From: Streptomyces lavendulae subsp. lavendulae
Lineage (GTDB): Bacteria > Actinomycetota > Actinomycetes > Streptomycetales > Streptomycetaceae
Direction: 5' to 3'
Assembly: GCF_002803845.1 (NCBI RefSeq)
Contig: NZ_CP024985.1
Coordinates: 6,025,501 to 6,089,500, forward strand
DNA length: 64,000 nucleotides
In this document: positions 1 to 8,396 of the stretch, piece after piece
Position numbering within the stretch: the first letter of the stretch is position 1
Layout of the letters: the number at the start of each line of letters is the position of its first letter
Program-made: the position numbers and the translations under genes
The notes under the pieces: generated by a model
What the model was told of the DNA's origin: nothing
Databases searched by the model: none
What the model saw: only the letters and a program-made list of their open reading frames with translations

Positions 1-38
1 TCGTGTCTCGTCGGGATCGAGCTAGTCGAGGGACTCAC

Positions 39-605
39 GTGGCAGAGGCGGAGCGCATCATCGGTACGCCGGAGGTCGGGGACGACGCCGAGCCGCAGCC
101 GGGTCCGGACGCGCCCAGGGGGCGCCGGCGGATCACGGCGCTGCTCGTCGTCGCGGTGCTCGCGTACCTGGTCGACCTCGGCAGCAAGATGCTGGTCGTG
201 GCCCGGCTGGAGCACCAGCCCCCGATCCGGGTCCTCGGCGACCTGCTGCAGTTCAACGCGATCCGCAACCCCGGCGCCGCCTTCGGCTTCGGCGAGGCGT
301 TCACGATCATCTTCACCTGCATCGCGGCGACCGTGATCGTGGTGATCGTCCGGCTGGCCCGCAAGCTGTACAGCCTGCCGTGGGCGATCGCCCTCGGTCT
401 GCTGCTGGGCGGCGCGCTGGGCAACCTCACCGACCGGATCTTCCGTTCGCCGGGCGTGTTCCGCGGCGCGGTCGTCGACTTCATCGCCCCCGCCCACTTC
501 GCCGTCTTCAACCTCGCGGACTCGGCGATCGTGTGCGGCGGCATCCTGATCGTCCTGCTGTCCTTCAAGGGCCTGGACCCGGACGGCACCGTGCACAAGG
601 ACTGA
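39..605 (+). CDS. lspA: Lipoprotein signal peptidase (signal peptidase II)
   Basis: Membrane aspartic protease that cleaves the signal peptide of diacylglyceryl prolipoproteins after Lgt has acted (lgt lies at 41782). The 188-residue protein has a charged N-terminus of about 30 residues and four hydrophobic segments. The two catalytic aspartates are visible in the family motifs GNLTDR (D132) and FNLADS (D161). The GTG at 39 is chosen because a GAGGGA-like ribosome site lies 5 bases upstream; an in-frame GTG at 3 has no room for one in the window. It heads a short operon with an RluA-family pseudouridine synthase 86 bases downstream, an arrangement common in bacteria. Confidence 0.97.
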   Translation: MAEAERIIGTPEVGDDAEPQPGPDAPRGRRRITALLVVAVLAYLVDLGSKMLVVARLEHQPPIRVLGDLLQFNAIRNPGAAFGFGEAFTIIFTCIAATVIVVIVRLARKLYSLPWAIALGLLLGGALGNLTDRIFRSPGVFRGAVVDFIAPAHFAVFNLADSAIVCGGILIVLLSFKGLDPDGTVHKD

Positions 606-691
606 TCCGCGGGCCCGTCGCGGGCCGATCGCGCGCTGGTCCCGGGCCGATCGCGGGAATGGTCCTCTGCCGAGTCCTGCATACTCGACAG

Positions 692-1633
692 GTGAGTACG
701 ATTCCCGAGATCCGCACCCTGCCCGTTCCCGATGGCCTCGAAGGCGAGCGCGTCGACGCCGCCATCGCCCGTATGTTCGGTTTCTCCCGGACGAAGGCGG
801 CCGAGCTGGCGTCGGAGGGGAAGGTCTCGGTCGACGGCAGCGTCGTCGGCAAGTCCGAGCGCGTGCACGGCGGCGCCTGGCTCGAAGTCGAGATGCCCGC
901 CCCGCCGCGCCCGGTCGAGCTCGTCGCCGAACCCGTGCCCGGCATGGAGATCGTCCACGACGACGACGACATCGTCGTGATCATGAAGCCGGTCGGCGTC
1001 GCCGCGCACCCGAGCCCCGGCTGGACCGGCACCACCGTCATCGGCGGCCTCGCCGCCGCCGGCTACCGGATCTCCACCTCCGGCGCGTCCGAGCGGCAGG
1101 GCATCGTCCACCGCCTCGACGTCGGCACCTCCGGCCTGATGGCCGTCGCCAAGTCCGAGCGCGCGTACACCTCGCTGAAGAACCAGTTCCGCGAGCGGGT
1201 CGTCGACAAGCGCTACCACGCGCTGGTGCAGGGGCACCCGGACCCGATGAGCGGCACCATCGACGCGCCGATCGGGCGCCACCCCAGCGCCGACTACAAG
1301 TGGGCGGTGACCCAGGACGGCAAGGCCTCCGTCACCCACTACGACCTGATCGAGGCGTTCCGCGCCGCGTCGCTGCTGGACATCAAGCTGGAGACGGGCC
1401 GCACGCACCAGATCCGCGTGCACATGTCCGCCCACCGCCACCCCTGCGTCGGCGACCTGACCTACGGCGCCGACCCGACCGTCGCCAAGCGGCTCGGGCT
1501 GACCCGGCAGTGGCTGCACGCCGTGCGGCTCGGCTTCGAACACCCGTCCGACGGGCAGTGGGTCGAGTTCGAGAGCGGCTACCCGGCCGACCTCCAGCAC
1601 GCGCTGGATGTGATCCGGGCCGAGAGCCAGTGA
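692..1633 (+). CDS. RluA/RluD-family pseudouridine synthase
   Basis: Isomerises specific uridines in rRNA (by family, large-subunit rRNA). 313 residues: an N-terminal S4-like RNA-binding segment (about 15-80) with the SRTKAAELASEGKVSVDG pattern, then the catalytic domain (about 90-300) carrying HRLDVGTSG, in which D143 is the catalytic aspartate. The downstream family motif RTHQIRVHM is also present. GTG at 692 starts the protein right at the S4 domain. It sits between lspA and a GNAT whose GTG overlaps its stop by 4 bases, so the GNAT is translationally coupled. Whether the target is that of RluD proper cannot be told from sequence alone. Confidence 0.93.
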   Translation: MSTIPEIRTLPVPDGLEGERVDAAIARMFGFSRTKAAELASEGKVSVDGSVVGKSERVHGGAWLEVEMPAPPRPVELVAEPVPGMEIVHDDDDIVVIMKPVGVAAHPSPGWTGTTVIGGLAAAGYRISTSGASERQGIVHRLDVGTSGLMAVAKSERAYTSLKNQFRERVVDKRYHALVQGHPDPMSGTIDAPIGRHPSADYKWAVTQDGKASVTHYDLIEAFRAASLLDIKLETGRTHQIRVHMSAHRHPCVGDLTYGADPTVAKRLGLTRQWLHAVRLGFEHPSDGQWVEFESGYPADLQHALDVIRAESQ

Positions 1634-2094
1634 CGTCCGTCTCGGTGCGGGTGGCCTCCTCGGAGGCCGACCTGGCCGCCTGCTACGCGGTGCGGACCGA
1701 CGTGTTCGTGGTCGAGCAGTCCGTGCCGGAGTCGATCGAGTACGACACGTACGACGCGGTCGCCGTGCACGTGCTGGCCGTGGGCCCGGACGGCGAGGCC
1801 CTGGGTACCGGACGCCTGCTGCACGGCCCCGAGGCCCTCGCCAAGACCGGCTCGCCGGAGGTCGGCTCGCTGGGGCGCCTCGCCGTACGGAAGTCCGCGC
1901 GCGGGCTGGGAGTCGGGGTCGCGCTGGTCCGGGCGATCGAGGCGGAGGCGGCCGGTCTGGGCCTGACGGCGGTCGACCTCGGTGCGCAGACGCATGCGCT
2001 GGGGTTCTACGAGCGGCTCGGCTACGTGGCCTACGGCCCGGAGTTCCAGGACGCGGGCATCCCGCACCGCTCGATGCGGCGTCCTCTGGCGTAG
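1630..2094 (+). CDS. GNAT family N-acetyltransferase
   Basis: Acetyl-CoA-dependent acyltransferase of unknown substrate. 154 residues. The acetyl-CoA motif A is seen as LGRLAVRKSARGLGVG around residues 78-93, followed by a long helix and the C-terminal GFYERLGY motif. The N-terminal part (CYAVRTDVFVVEQSVP) matches the ElaA-like subgroup. The start codon overlaps the stop of the pseudouridine synthase gene as GTGA, so it is the third gene of the lspA operon. No ribosome site separate from the coupling is evident. Confidence 0.88.
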   Translation: MTSVSVRVASSEADLAACYAVRTDVFVVEQSVPESIEYDTYDAVAVHVLAVGPDGEALGTGRLLHGPEALAKTGSPEVGSLGRLAVRKSARGLGVGVALVRAIEAEAAGLGLTAVDLGAQTHALGFYERLGYVAYGPEFQDAGIPHRSMRRPLA

Positions 2095-2112
2095 CCCCGG
2101 GGGCGCGTGGGC

Positions 2113-2230
2113 GGGTGCGGGCCCGCTGCCGGGGGCCAGCCCCCGGACCCCCGCGCCTCAAGCGCCGGCGGGGCTGGGTTGTGCCGGCGTTTGAGGCGCG
2201 GGCGCGGAGCGCCGTGTCGTGACCCGCACC
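2113..2230. repeat. Intergenic palindromic repeat, copy 1
   Basis: This copy lies between the GNAT and antiporter genes and closely matches a second copy at 24124-24225. Shared blocks run from GTGCGG through CGCTGCCGGGGGCC, CCCCGCGCCTC and GAGGCGCGGGCGCGGAGC to a terminal CCGCACC-like block. Within it, CGCGCCTCAAGCGCCGGC (about 2152-2169) pairs with GCCGGCGTTTGAGGCGCG (about 2183-2200) with one mismatch, so the RNA would fold into an 18-bp hairpin. It may act as a terminator or as a dispersed repeat of the REP type. No coding capacity is seen in 2095-2363. Confidence 0.75.
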
Positions 2231-2363
2231 CGCGGGACCCGGCGCGCGAGCGGCCGCGGGGGGCCGGACCCGTACGGGGCCGGGGGTGGGCCGGGGCCGA
2301 CACGCCGGTGGGGTGGTGGCCGACCCCCGTAGCCCAGCGGCAGCGGCCTGGCAGGGTGGGGGA

Positions 2364-3956
2364 GTGGATCAGCTTGCTCTGCTGTTCGTGCTGCTGCTCG
2401 GGGCCGTCGTCAGCGTTCCGCTCGGGGACCGGCTGGGGCTGCCCGCGCCCGTGCTGATGACCATCACCGGGGTGGTGCTGGCCCTGGTGCCCGCCGTGCC
2501 GAACGTCGACATCCCGCCCGAGTACATCCTGCCGCTCGTGCTGCCCCCGCTGCTGTACGCCTCCGCACAGCGCACCTCCTGGCGCCAGTTCGCGGCCAAC
2601 GTACGGCCCATCCTGCTGCTGGCCGTGGCCCTGGTCTTCGTGACCACCGCCGCCGTCGCCGCCGTCGCGCACGCCGTCGTGCCGGGGCTGCCCGTCGCCG
2701 CCGCCGTCGCGCTCGGGGCGCTCATCGCCCCGCCCGACCCCGTCGCGGCCACCGCCGTCGCCGGATCGCTCGGGCTGCCCCGCAGGATGGTGTCGATCCT
2801 GGAGGGGGAGGGGCTGTTCAACGACGTCACCGCCATCGTGCTCTACCACGTCGCCGTCGCCGCCGTCGTCAGCGGAAGCTTCTCGTGGCCCGACGCGCTC
2901 GGGGAGTTCGTCCTGTCCGCGGTCGTCGCGGTGGCCGTGGGGCTCGGGCTCGGCTGGGTGACGCGGTGGATGATGGGCCGGCTCGGGGACGCCACCCTCC
3001 AGATCGGGCTGACGCTGCTCGTGCCGTTCGTCGCGTACGTGGTGGCGGAGGAGCTCCAGGGCTCCGGGGTGCTGGCCGTGCTGACCACCGCCCTGTTCCT
3101 CGCCGAGTACGCCTCGGACGCCGACGACGTGCTGGGGCGGCTGGCAGGCCACACCTTCTGGGAGATCGTCGACACCCTGGTCACCGGCGTGGCCTTCGGG
3201 CTGATCGGGCTGGAGCTGCACAACGTCTTCGGCGTCGCGAAGGGCCGGGCCGGGGAGATGGCGGGCTGGGCCGCGATCGTGATCGTCGTGGTCGTCGGCG
3301 TACGGCTGGTGTGGCTGCTCCCGGCGGCCTGGCTGGCGAAGAAGCTGCACGGCCGGCGCGACTACGACGAGGAGATCCCGCTGAGCTGGCGGGAGAGCGT
3401 GGTGATGTGGTGGGCCGGGATGCGCGGGGTGGCCTCGGTGGCGCTGGCCCTGGCCATCCCCCTGCGCACGGACGCCGGGGATCCGTTCCCCGCCCGGGAC
3501 GAGATCGTGTTCATCGCCTTCGCGGTGATCATGGTGACCCTGGTGTGCCAGGGCCTGACGCTGCCCTGGCTGGTGCGGCGGCTGGGGGTGGAGGCCGACG
3601 CGGATGCCGAGCGCGAGGGCCGGCGGCGGCTGGCGCTGCGCGCGGCGAAGGCGGCGAAGCGGCGGCTGAGGGAGATCGAGGAGGTCGAGGACCTGCCCGA
3701 GGACCTCGTGGAGACCCTGTACCGGCGCGCGTACGACGTCGGGGCCAGGATCAGCCCCGACCTGGTGGACGAGGAGCGGCGGGAGGCCTACGGGAAGCGG
3801 GTGGAGCGGATCCGGGACGTGCAGCGGATCCAGCGGGAGATGATGTCCGCCGCCCGGCACGAGGTACTGGCCGCGCGGAGCGAGCCGGGGGCGGACCCGG
3901 AGATCGTGGACCGGGTGCTGCGGCACCTGGACGTGCGCAGCCTGCGCAGTCCGTAG
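2364..3956 (+). CDS. CPA1-family Na+/H+ antiporter
   Basis: Exchanges monovalent cations for protons across the plasma membrane. 530 residues: about 12 membrane segments up to residue 400, then a 125-residue charged, helical cytoplasmic tail. Family marks seen are APPDPVAATAV (about 121-131) and GLFNDVTAI (about 150-158), both with the membrane aspartates used for ion exchange, and MWWAGMRGV (about 348). GTG at 2364 was preferred to an in-frame start at 2286 because membrane segment 1 begins at once and a GGTGGGGGA ribosome site precedes it. It looks monocistronic: a repeat lies upstream and a convergent gene downstream. Confidence 0.92.
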   Translation: MDQLALLFVLLLGAVVSVPLGDRLGLPAPVLMTITGVVLALVPAVPNVDIPPEYILPLVLPPLLYASAQRTSWRQFAANVRPILLLAVALVFVTTAAVAAVAHAVVPGLPVAAAVALGALIAPPDPVAATAVAGSLGLPRRMVSILEGEGLFNDVTAIVLYHVAVAAVVSGSFSWPDALGEFVLSAVVAVAVGLGLGWVTRWMMGRLGDATLQIGLTLLVPFVAYVVAEELQGSGVLAVLTTALFLAEYASDADDVLGRLAGHTFWEIVDTLVTGVAFGLIGLELHNVFGVAKGRAGEMAGWAAIVIVVVVGVRLVWLLPAAWLAKKLHGRRDYDEEIPLSWRESVVMWWAGMRGVASVALALAIPLRTDAGDPFPARDEIVFIAFAVIMVTLVCQGLTLPWLVRRLGVEADADAEREGRRRLALRAAKAAKRRLREIEEVEDLPEDLVETLYRRAYDVGARISPDLVDEERREAYGKRVERIRDVQRIQREMMSAARHEVLAARSEPGADPEIVDRVLRHLDVRSLRSP

Positions 3957-3963
3957 GACCGGG

Positions 3964-4013
3964 CCCGCCCGCCCCCCCGGCCCGGCCGGCGATGGCCGGG
4001 GGCCGGGGCGGGC
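3964..4013. terminator. GC-rich hairpin between convergent genes
   Basis: An imperfect inverted repeat (GCCCGCCCC ... GGGGCGGGC with an inner CGGCC/GGCCG stem around GGCGAT) lies between the antiporter stop and the SDR stop. It would end transcription from both sides. No T-tract. Confidence 0.5.
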
Positions 4014-4032
4014 AGGCTCCGCGGGAGCCGGC

Positions 4033-5031
4033 CTAGACCTGGTAGCGGTCCGGGGCGAAGAGGTGCAGGTTCGCCTCGATCCAGTCGGAGGTGCGGCGCA
4101 GGCCCTCCGTCAGGGAGACCTCGGGCTTCCAGCCGGCCCAGGCGCGGGCGCGGGAGTTGTCCGAGAGGAGGCGCTGGACCTCGCTGCCCGAGGGGCGCAG
4201 CCGGGACGGGTCCACGACCACCTCGGCGTCCCGGCCCGAGGCCGCGATCAGCGCCTGCGCCAGGTCGCCGACGGATATCTCCTGGCCGGAGCCGAGGTTG
4301 ACCACCTGGCCCAGCGCCCGCTCGCACTCCGCCACCGCGAGGAACCCCTCGGCCGTGTCCGTCACGTACGTGAAGTCCCGGGTGGGGGCCAGGGAGCCGA
4401 GGCGGACCTCACGGGCGCCCGAGTGCAGCTGGGCCAGGATCGTCGGGATCACCGCACGCGCCGACTGGCGCGGGCCGTAGGTGTTGAAGGGGCGCACCAC
4501 CGTCACCGGCAGTTCGAAGGCGTGGTGGAAGGAGAGCGCCATCATGTCCGCACCGATCTTCGAGGCGGAGTACGGGGACTGCGGCTGGAGCGGGTGGTCC
4601 TCCGCGATGGGCGCCGTGCGGGCCGTGCCGTAGACCTCGCTGGTGGAGGTGTGGACCAGGCGGCGCACGCCGTGCCGGCGGCAGGCCTCCGCCATGTTCT
4701 CCGTACCGGTGACGTTCGTCTGCACGTACGCGCCCGGCGAGGCGTAGCTGTACGGGATCCCGATCAGTGCCGCGAGGTGGAAGACGGTGTCGCAGCCGGC
4801 CACCGCGTCGCTGACCCGGCCCGCGTCGCGGACGTCGCCCGCCCACATCTCCACCGGGCCGCCGGGGTCGGCGAGGTAGCGGGCCAGGTGGCCCTTCTCG
4901 GCGTACGGCTTGTAGTGCACGAAGGCGCGGACCCGGGCGCCCCGCGCCACCAGCAGGTCCACCAGTGTCGAGCCGATGAACCCCTCGGCCCCGGTGACGA
5001 GGACGGTACGGCCGGTCCAGTTCGTGGTCAT
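4033..5031 (-). CDS. NAD-dependent NDP-sugar epimerase/dehydratase (extended SDR)
   Basis: Acts on a nucleotide-activated sugar. 332 residues: a Rossmann nucleotide motif GAEGFIG at 14-20 and the SDR catalytic Y154-x3-K158 (YSASK) with the STSEVYG serine/threonine segment at 129-135. The stretch IGIPYSYASP and TNVTGTENM resembles 4,6-dehydratases that act on UDP-GlcNAc (LegB-like), which is the best guess for the reaction. The ATG overlaps the stop of the MurG-like gene by 4 bases, so the two are translationally coupled and probably work on the same sugar or lipid-linked product. The exact substrate is not known. Confidence 0.85.
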   Translation of the reverse strand: MTTNWTGRTVLVTGAEGFIGSTLVDLLVARGARVRAFVHYKPYAEKGHLARYLADPGGPVEMWAGDVRDAGRVSDAVAGCDTVFHLAALIGIPYSYASPGAYVQTNVTGTENMAEACRRHGVRRLVHTSTSEVYGTARTAPIAEDHPLQPQSPYSASKIGADMMALSFHHAFELPVTVVRPFNTYGPRQSARAVIPTILAQLHSGAREVRLGSLAPTRDFTYVTDTAEGFLAVAECERALGQVVNLGSGQEISVGDLAQALIAASGRDAEVVVDPSRLRPSGSEVQRLLSDNSRARAWAGWKPEVSLTEGLRRTSDWIEANLHLFAPDRYQV

Positions 5032-6209
5032 GCGTGCTCCAAAGCGGTGAGGGGGAGGCCGGCCACGCGGAGGACCTCCGCGGCCAGCAGTTCGGCGGCC
5101 CGCGCGTGCGGGCCGGGGTCGGCGGCGCCCGCCATCGACGCCAGCCGGGCCGGGTCGGCCAGCAGCGGGCCGATGAGCTCGGCGAGACGTTCGGCGGTGG
5201 CCTCCGCGTCGGACAGCAGCAGCCCCGCGCCCGCGTCGGACAGCACCCGGGCGTTGTGCGTCTGGTGGTCGCCCGGGGCGTGCGGGTAGGGCACGAGCAC
5301 GGCCGGGACCCCGGTCGCCGCGAGCTCGGCCACCGTCGCGGAGCCCGCCCGGCACACCACCAGGTCGGCGGCCGCGTAGACGAGGTCCATGCGGTCCAGG
5401 TACGGCACGGCCCGGGCGATCCGCCGCCCGCCGGTCACGGTGAGGTCCGTCTCCGTGTCGGGCAGCGCCGCCGGGCCCGTCTTGATCAGCAGCTGTACGT
5501 CGTCGCGCCCCTGCCAGAGCCCGGCCAGCCCGGCGGCCGCCCCGGTGAGGCGTACGGCGCCCAGGCTGCCGCCGTTGAAGACCACCAGCCGGCGCCCCGC
5601 GGGGACCCCCAGCGCGCCCCGGGCCTCGGCGCGCAGCTCCGCGCGCCGCGGGCCGGGGAGCTCCGCGAGCCCCGCCAGCGCCGCGGAGATCGGCATGCCG
5701 GTGGTCAGCGCCCCCGCCCCGCCCGCCAGCCGGGCGCGGCTGCGGTCGAAGGCCACCGCGACGTGCGGGGTGAGCCGGGCCGCGAACCGGTTGGCCCGGC
5801 CGGGCACCGCGTTCGACTCGTGGATCACGGCGGGCAGCCCGGCCAGCCGGGCGCCGAGCACCACCGGCGCGCTGGGATAACCGCCCATGCCGACGACCGC
5901 GTGCGCGCCCTGTGCCCGGATCACCGCACGGGCCTGGTGCGCCGAGCGCAGCAGCGCGGCGGGCAGCAGGTAGCGCTTCGCGCCCAGCGCCGGGTCGAAG
6001 GGGATCATGTCAACGGTGTGCAGGCGGTAGCCGGCGCCCGGTATCAGCTCGGTCTCCAGGCCCCGCTCGGTCCCGACGAACGAGATCACGGCCCCCGGGA
6101 CCGCGGCGCGCAGCGCCTCGGCGAGGGCGAGCCCCGGATAGATGTGGCCGCCGGTGCCGCCCGCACCGATCACGACGGAGAGTGCCGCCGGTGTGTGTCG
6201 AGTGGTCAT
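5028..6209 (-). CDS. MurG-like UDP-N-acetylglucosaminyltransferase paralogue
   Basis: Family GT28 glycosyltransferase resembling MurG, which makes lipid II from lipid I. 393 residues against about 355-365 for usual MurG. Seen: the N-terminal GAGGTGGHIYPGLALAE loop (15-31), HESNAVPGRAN (MurG acceptor-side signature), and the C-terminal donor-site segment GSATVAEL ... PHAPGDHQTHNA. The division cluster where murG normally lies is not in this window, so this is probably a second copy, though that cannot be proved here. It begins a two-gene operon with an NDP-sugar SDR and is divergent from a two-component system, which suggests inducible cell-wall glycosylation. Confidence 0.85.
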   Translation of the reverse strand: MTTRHTPAALSVVIGAGGTGGHIYPGLALAEALRAAVPGAVISFVGTERGLETELIPGAGYRLHTVDMIPFDPALGAKRYLLPAALLRSAHQARAVIRAQGAHAVVGMGGYPSAPVVLGARLAGLPAVIHESNAVPGRANRFAARLTPHVAVAFDRSRARLAGGAGALTTGMPISAALAGLAELPGPRRAELRAEARGALGVPAGRRLVVFNGGSLGAVRLTGAAAGLAGLWQGRDDVQLLIKTGPAALPDTETDLTVTGGRRIARAVPYLDRMDLVYAAADLVVCRAGSATVAELAATGVPAVLVPYPHAPGDHQTHNARVLSDAGAGLLLSDAEATAERLAELIGPLLADPARLASMAGAADPGPHARAAELLAAEVLRVAGLPLTALEHA

Positions 6210-6210
6210 G

Positions 6211-6260
6211 GACGCACACTCGCGGTGCGTCCTAAGAAGGTTCTAAGAGGTTCTCGTCGC
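6211..6260. promoter_or_regulatory. Operator region between MurG2 operon and two-component system
   Basis: The 73-base gap holds an inverted repeat GACGCAC-N7-GTGCGTC (6211-6231) directly before the MurG-like start, then two 11-bp direct repeats, GTCCTAAGAAG (about 6229-6239) and GTTCTAAGAGG (6240-6250), and a third partial TTCTC. Head-to-tail 11-bp repeats are the usual target of OmpR/PhoB-type regulators, so the adjacent regulator probably binds here and controls both directions. Confidence 0.55.
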
Positions 6261-6282
6261 TGCCTTTGGCAGGCTTTGTCCC

Positions 6283-6966
6283 ATGAGGCAGCGGATTCTG
6301 GTGGTCGACGACGAGCCCGAGGTGCGGGCCGCCGTGGAGGACGGCCTGGCCATCGAGGGGTTCGAGGTGCGCGGGGCGGCGGACGGGCTGGCCGCGCTGT
6401 CCGAGGTGGCGCGCTGGGAGCCGGACGCGGTCGTCCTGGACGTGCTGATGCCGGTGCTCGACGGGCTGGGGGTGTGCCGGCAGCTGCGGGCGATGGGCGA
6501 CCGTACGCCCGTGCTCGTCCTGACCGCGCTGGACTCCGTCAGCGAACGCGTCGACGGGCTGGAGGCCGGGGCCGACGACTACCTCGTCAAACCGTTCGCG
6601 CTGGACGAGCTGGTCGCGCGGGTGCGGGCCCTGCTGCGGCGGGCCGCCCCCGAGCCCCCGGGCGCCGCCCCGCTGGGCTTCGACGACCTCGTCCTGGATC
6701 CGGGCACCCGGACCGGCCGGCGGGGCGGGCGGCCGCTGGAGTTCAGCCGGACCGAGGCCGCGCTGCTGGAACTGCTGCTGCGCCACCCCGGTCAGGTGCT
6801 CCCGCGCGAGCTGATCCTCGAACTGGTGTGGGGCCAGGACTTCGGGCCGGACTCCAACTCGCTGGCCGTCTACGTCGGCTACCTGCGCCGGAAACTGGAG
6901 GCCGGCGGCGAGCCCCGGCTGGTCCACACCGTGCACGGGGTCGGCTACCGGCTGGACACGGCGTGA
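6283..6966 (+). CDS. OmpR/PhoB-family response regulator
   Basis: DNA-binding output half of a two-component system. 227 residues. Receiver domain 1-115 with the acidic pair D9-D10, phospho-acceptor D53 (VVLDVLMP), T81 and K103 all in place; winged-helix DNA-binding domain about 130-225 ending in the standard VRGVGYRL-like segment (VHGVGYRL). The stop overlaps the GTG of the sensor kinase by 4 bases. Direct repeats just upstream suggest autoregulation and control of the divergent MurG2-SDR operon. The closest named relatives I would expect are MprA/CutR-like regulators. Confidence 0.95.
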   Translation: MRQRILVVDDEPEVRAAVEDGLAIEGFEVRGAADGLAALSEVARWEPDAVVLDVLMPVLDGLGVCRQLRAMGDRTPVLVLTALDSVSERVDGLEAGADDYLVKPFALDELVARVRALLRRAAPEPPGAAPLGFDDLVLDPGTRTGRRGGRPLEFSRTEAALLELLLRHPGQVLPRELILELVWGQDFGPDSNSLAVYVGYLRRKLEAGGEPRLVHTVHGVGYRLDTA

Positions 6967-8396
6967 AACGCGCCGACCGGCGGCGACGCGCCCCGTCCTG
7001 GCGCAGGCGGGGGCCGCTGCGGACCCGGCTCGCGCTGTCCGTCACCGCGGCCGTGGCCCTGGTGGCCGTCGTGGTGTGCGTGACCGCGTTCTTCGTCGTA
7101 CGGGACGCGCTGTACTGGCAGCTCGATCTCAACCTGACCCAGTCCGCCCGGCTCGCCGCGCAGCGCCACCCCGACGAGGTGCCCGGCACGCTGGCGGGGG
7201 AGTGCCGCTTCCTGGCCGCCCCCGCGTGCGCGGAGGTGGTGCCGGCCGACCCGGACCGGGACCCGCCCGCGCCGGGACTGCTGCCCGTGGCCCCGGCCGC
7301 GCGGCAGGTCGCCGCGGGCACGCGGGCCCCGTACTTCTCGAACATCACGGTGGACGGGCACCCCGCGCGGATGCTCACCACCGACTACGCCCAGGGGCGG
7401 GCCCTCCAGGTGGCGCTGCGGTCCGACAGCGTCGAGGGCGGGACGCGGGAGGCCACCTGGTGGCTCGTCCTGACGGCGGTGGCGGGAGTGCTGCTGGCCG
7501 CCGTACTCGGCCGCTGGGTCTCCCGGACCGGCCTCGCCCCCGTGACCCGGCTGACCGCGATGGCCGAGCGGATCGCCGCGACCCGGGATCCGCGGCACCG
7601 GATCGAGCTGCCGCCGCCGGGGCGGGAGGACGAGATCACCCGGCTGGCCGGGAGCTTCAACACGATGCTCGGTGAACTGGAGCAGTCCGTCACCGCGCAG
7701 CGGCGGCTGGTCGCGGACGCCTCGCACGAGCTGCGGACCCCGCTGACGGCGCTGCGGACCAACGCGGAACTGCTGGCCCGGGCCGACCGGCTGACCACCG
7801 CGCAGCGCGAGCGGGCGGCGGCCGCGCTGGGGCGCCAGCTGCGGGAGGTGACGGGGCTGGTGAACGACCTGATCGAGCTGGCGCGGGACGAGGAGCCGAC
7901 GCCGTTGGTGGAGCAGGTGCGGCTGGACCTGCTCGTGCGGCACTGCGCGGAGGCGGCCCGGGCGCACTGGCCCGCGGTGGAGTTCCGGGTGGAGACGGCC
8001 GAGGCGGTGGTGCCGGGGGTGCCGGCGCGGCTGAGCCGGCTGGTGGGGAACCTGCTGGACAACGCGGCGAAGTTCAGCCCGCCGGGGCTGCCGGTGGAGG
8101 TGGAGCTGACGGCGCGCGAGGGCGGGGCCCCCGAGCTGACGGTCCGCGACCACGGCCCGGGCATCGCCCCGGAGGACCTGCCGTACGTCTTCGACCGCTT
8201 CTACCGGGCCGGGACCGCCCGCGCCCTGCCGGGCTCGGGGCTGGGGCTGGCGATGGCCCGGCAGATCGCGCGGGCGCACGCGGCGGAGCTGACGGCGCAG
8301 CCCGCACCCGGCGGCGGCGCGCTGCTGCGCCTGACGTTCCGACCCCCGCGCACCCCGACAGGGCCTAGGGGCGGGGGTCGGTCTCCGAGGTCGTGA
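6963..8396 (+). CDS. Sensor histidine kinase (HAMP, HisKA, HATPase)
   Basis: Membrane kinase partner of the upstream response regulator. 477 residues: basic N-terminus, TM1 about 22-47, extracytoplasmic loop 48-164 with two cysteines (C81, C89), TM2 about 165-184, HAMP to about 240, HisKA with phospho-acceptor H255 in ASHELRTPL, N box NLLDNA (364-369), G1 DHGPGI (396-401) and G2 GSGLGLA (424-430). The GTG start is fused to the regulator stop as GTGA. The C-terminal 20 residues are Pro/Gly/Arg rich, and the 3' end overlaps the convergent MscS gene by 32 bases. Confidence 0.95.
   Translation: MKRADRRRRAPSWRRRGPLRTRLALSVTAAVALVAVVVCVTAFFVVRDALYWQLDLNLTQSARLAAQRHPDEVPGTLAGECRFLAAPACAEVVPADPDRDPPAPGLLPVAPAARQVAAGTRAPYFSNITVDGHPARMLTTDYAQGRALQVALRSDSVEGGTREATWWLVLTAVAGVLLAAVLGRWVSRTGLAPVTRLTAMAERIAATRDPRHRIELPPPGREDEITRLAGSFNTMLGELEQSVTAQRRLVADASHELRTPLTALRTNAELLARADRLTTAQRERAAAALGRQLREVTGLVNDLIELARDEEPTPLVEQVRLDLLVRHCAEAARAHWPAVEFRVETAEAVVPGVPARLSRLVGNLLDNAAKFSPPGLPVEVELTAREGGAPELTVRDHGPGIAPEDLPYVFDRFYRAGTARALPGSGLGLAMARQIARAHAAELTAQPAPGGGALLRLTFRPPRTPTGPRGGGRSPRS

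Noticed and set aside
35..2161. A 708-codon open frame antisense to lspA and its neighbours
   Set aside because: Crosses three good plus-strand genes and reads as Arg/Pro/Gly-rich shadow sequence.
5034..6962. A long upstream extension of the sensor kinase frame
   Set aside because: The frame is open far upstream only because it shadows the MurG-like and regulator genes. The GTG at 6963, fused to the regulator stop, is the natural start.
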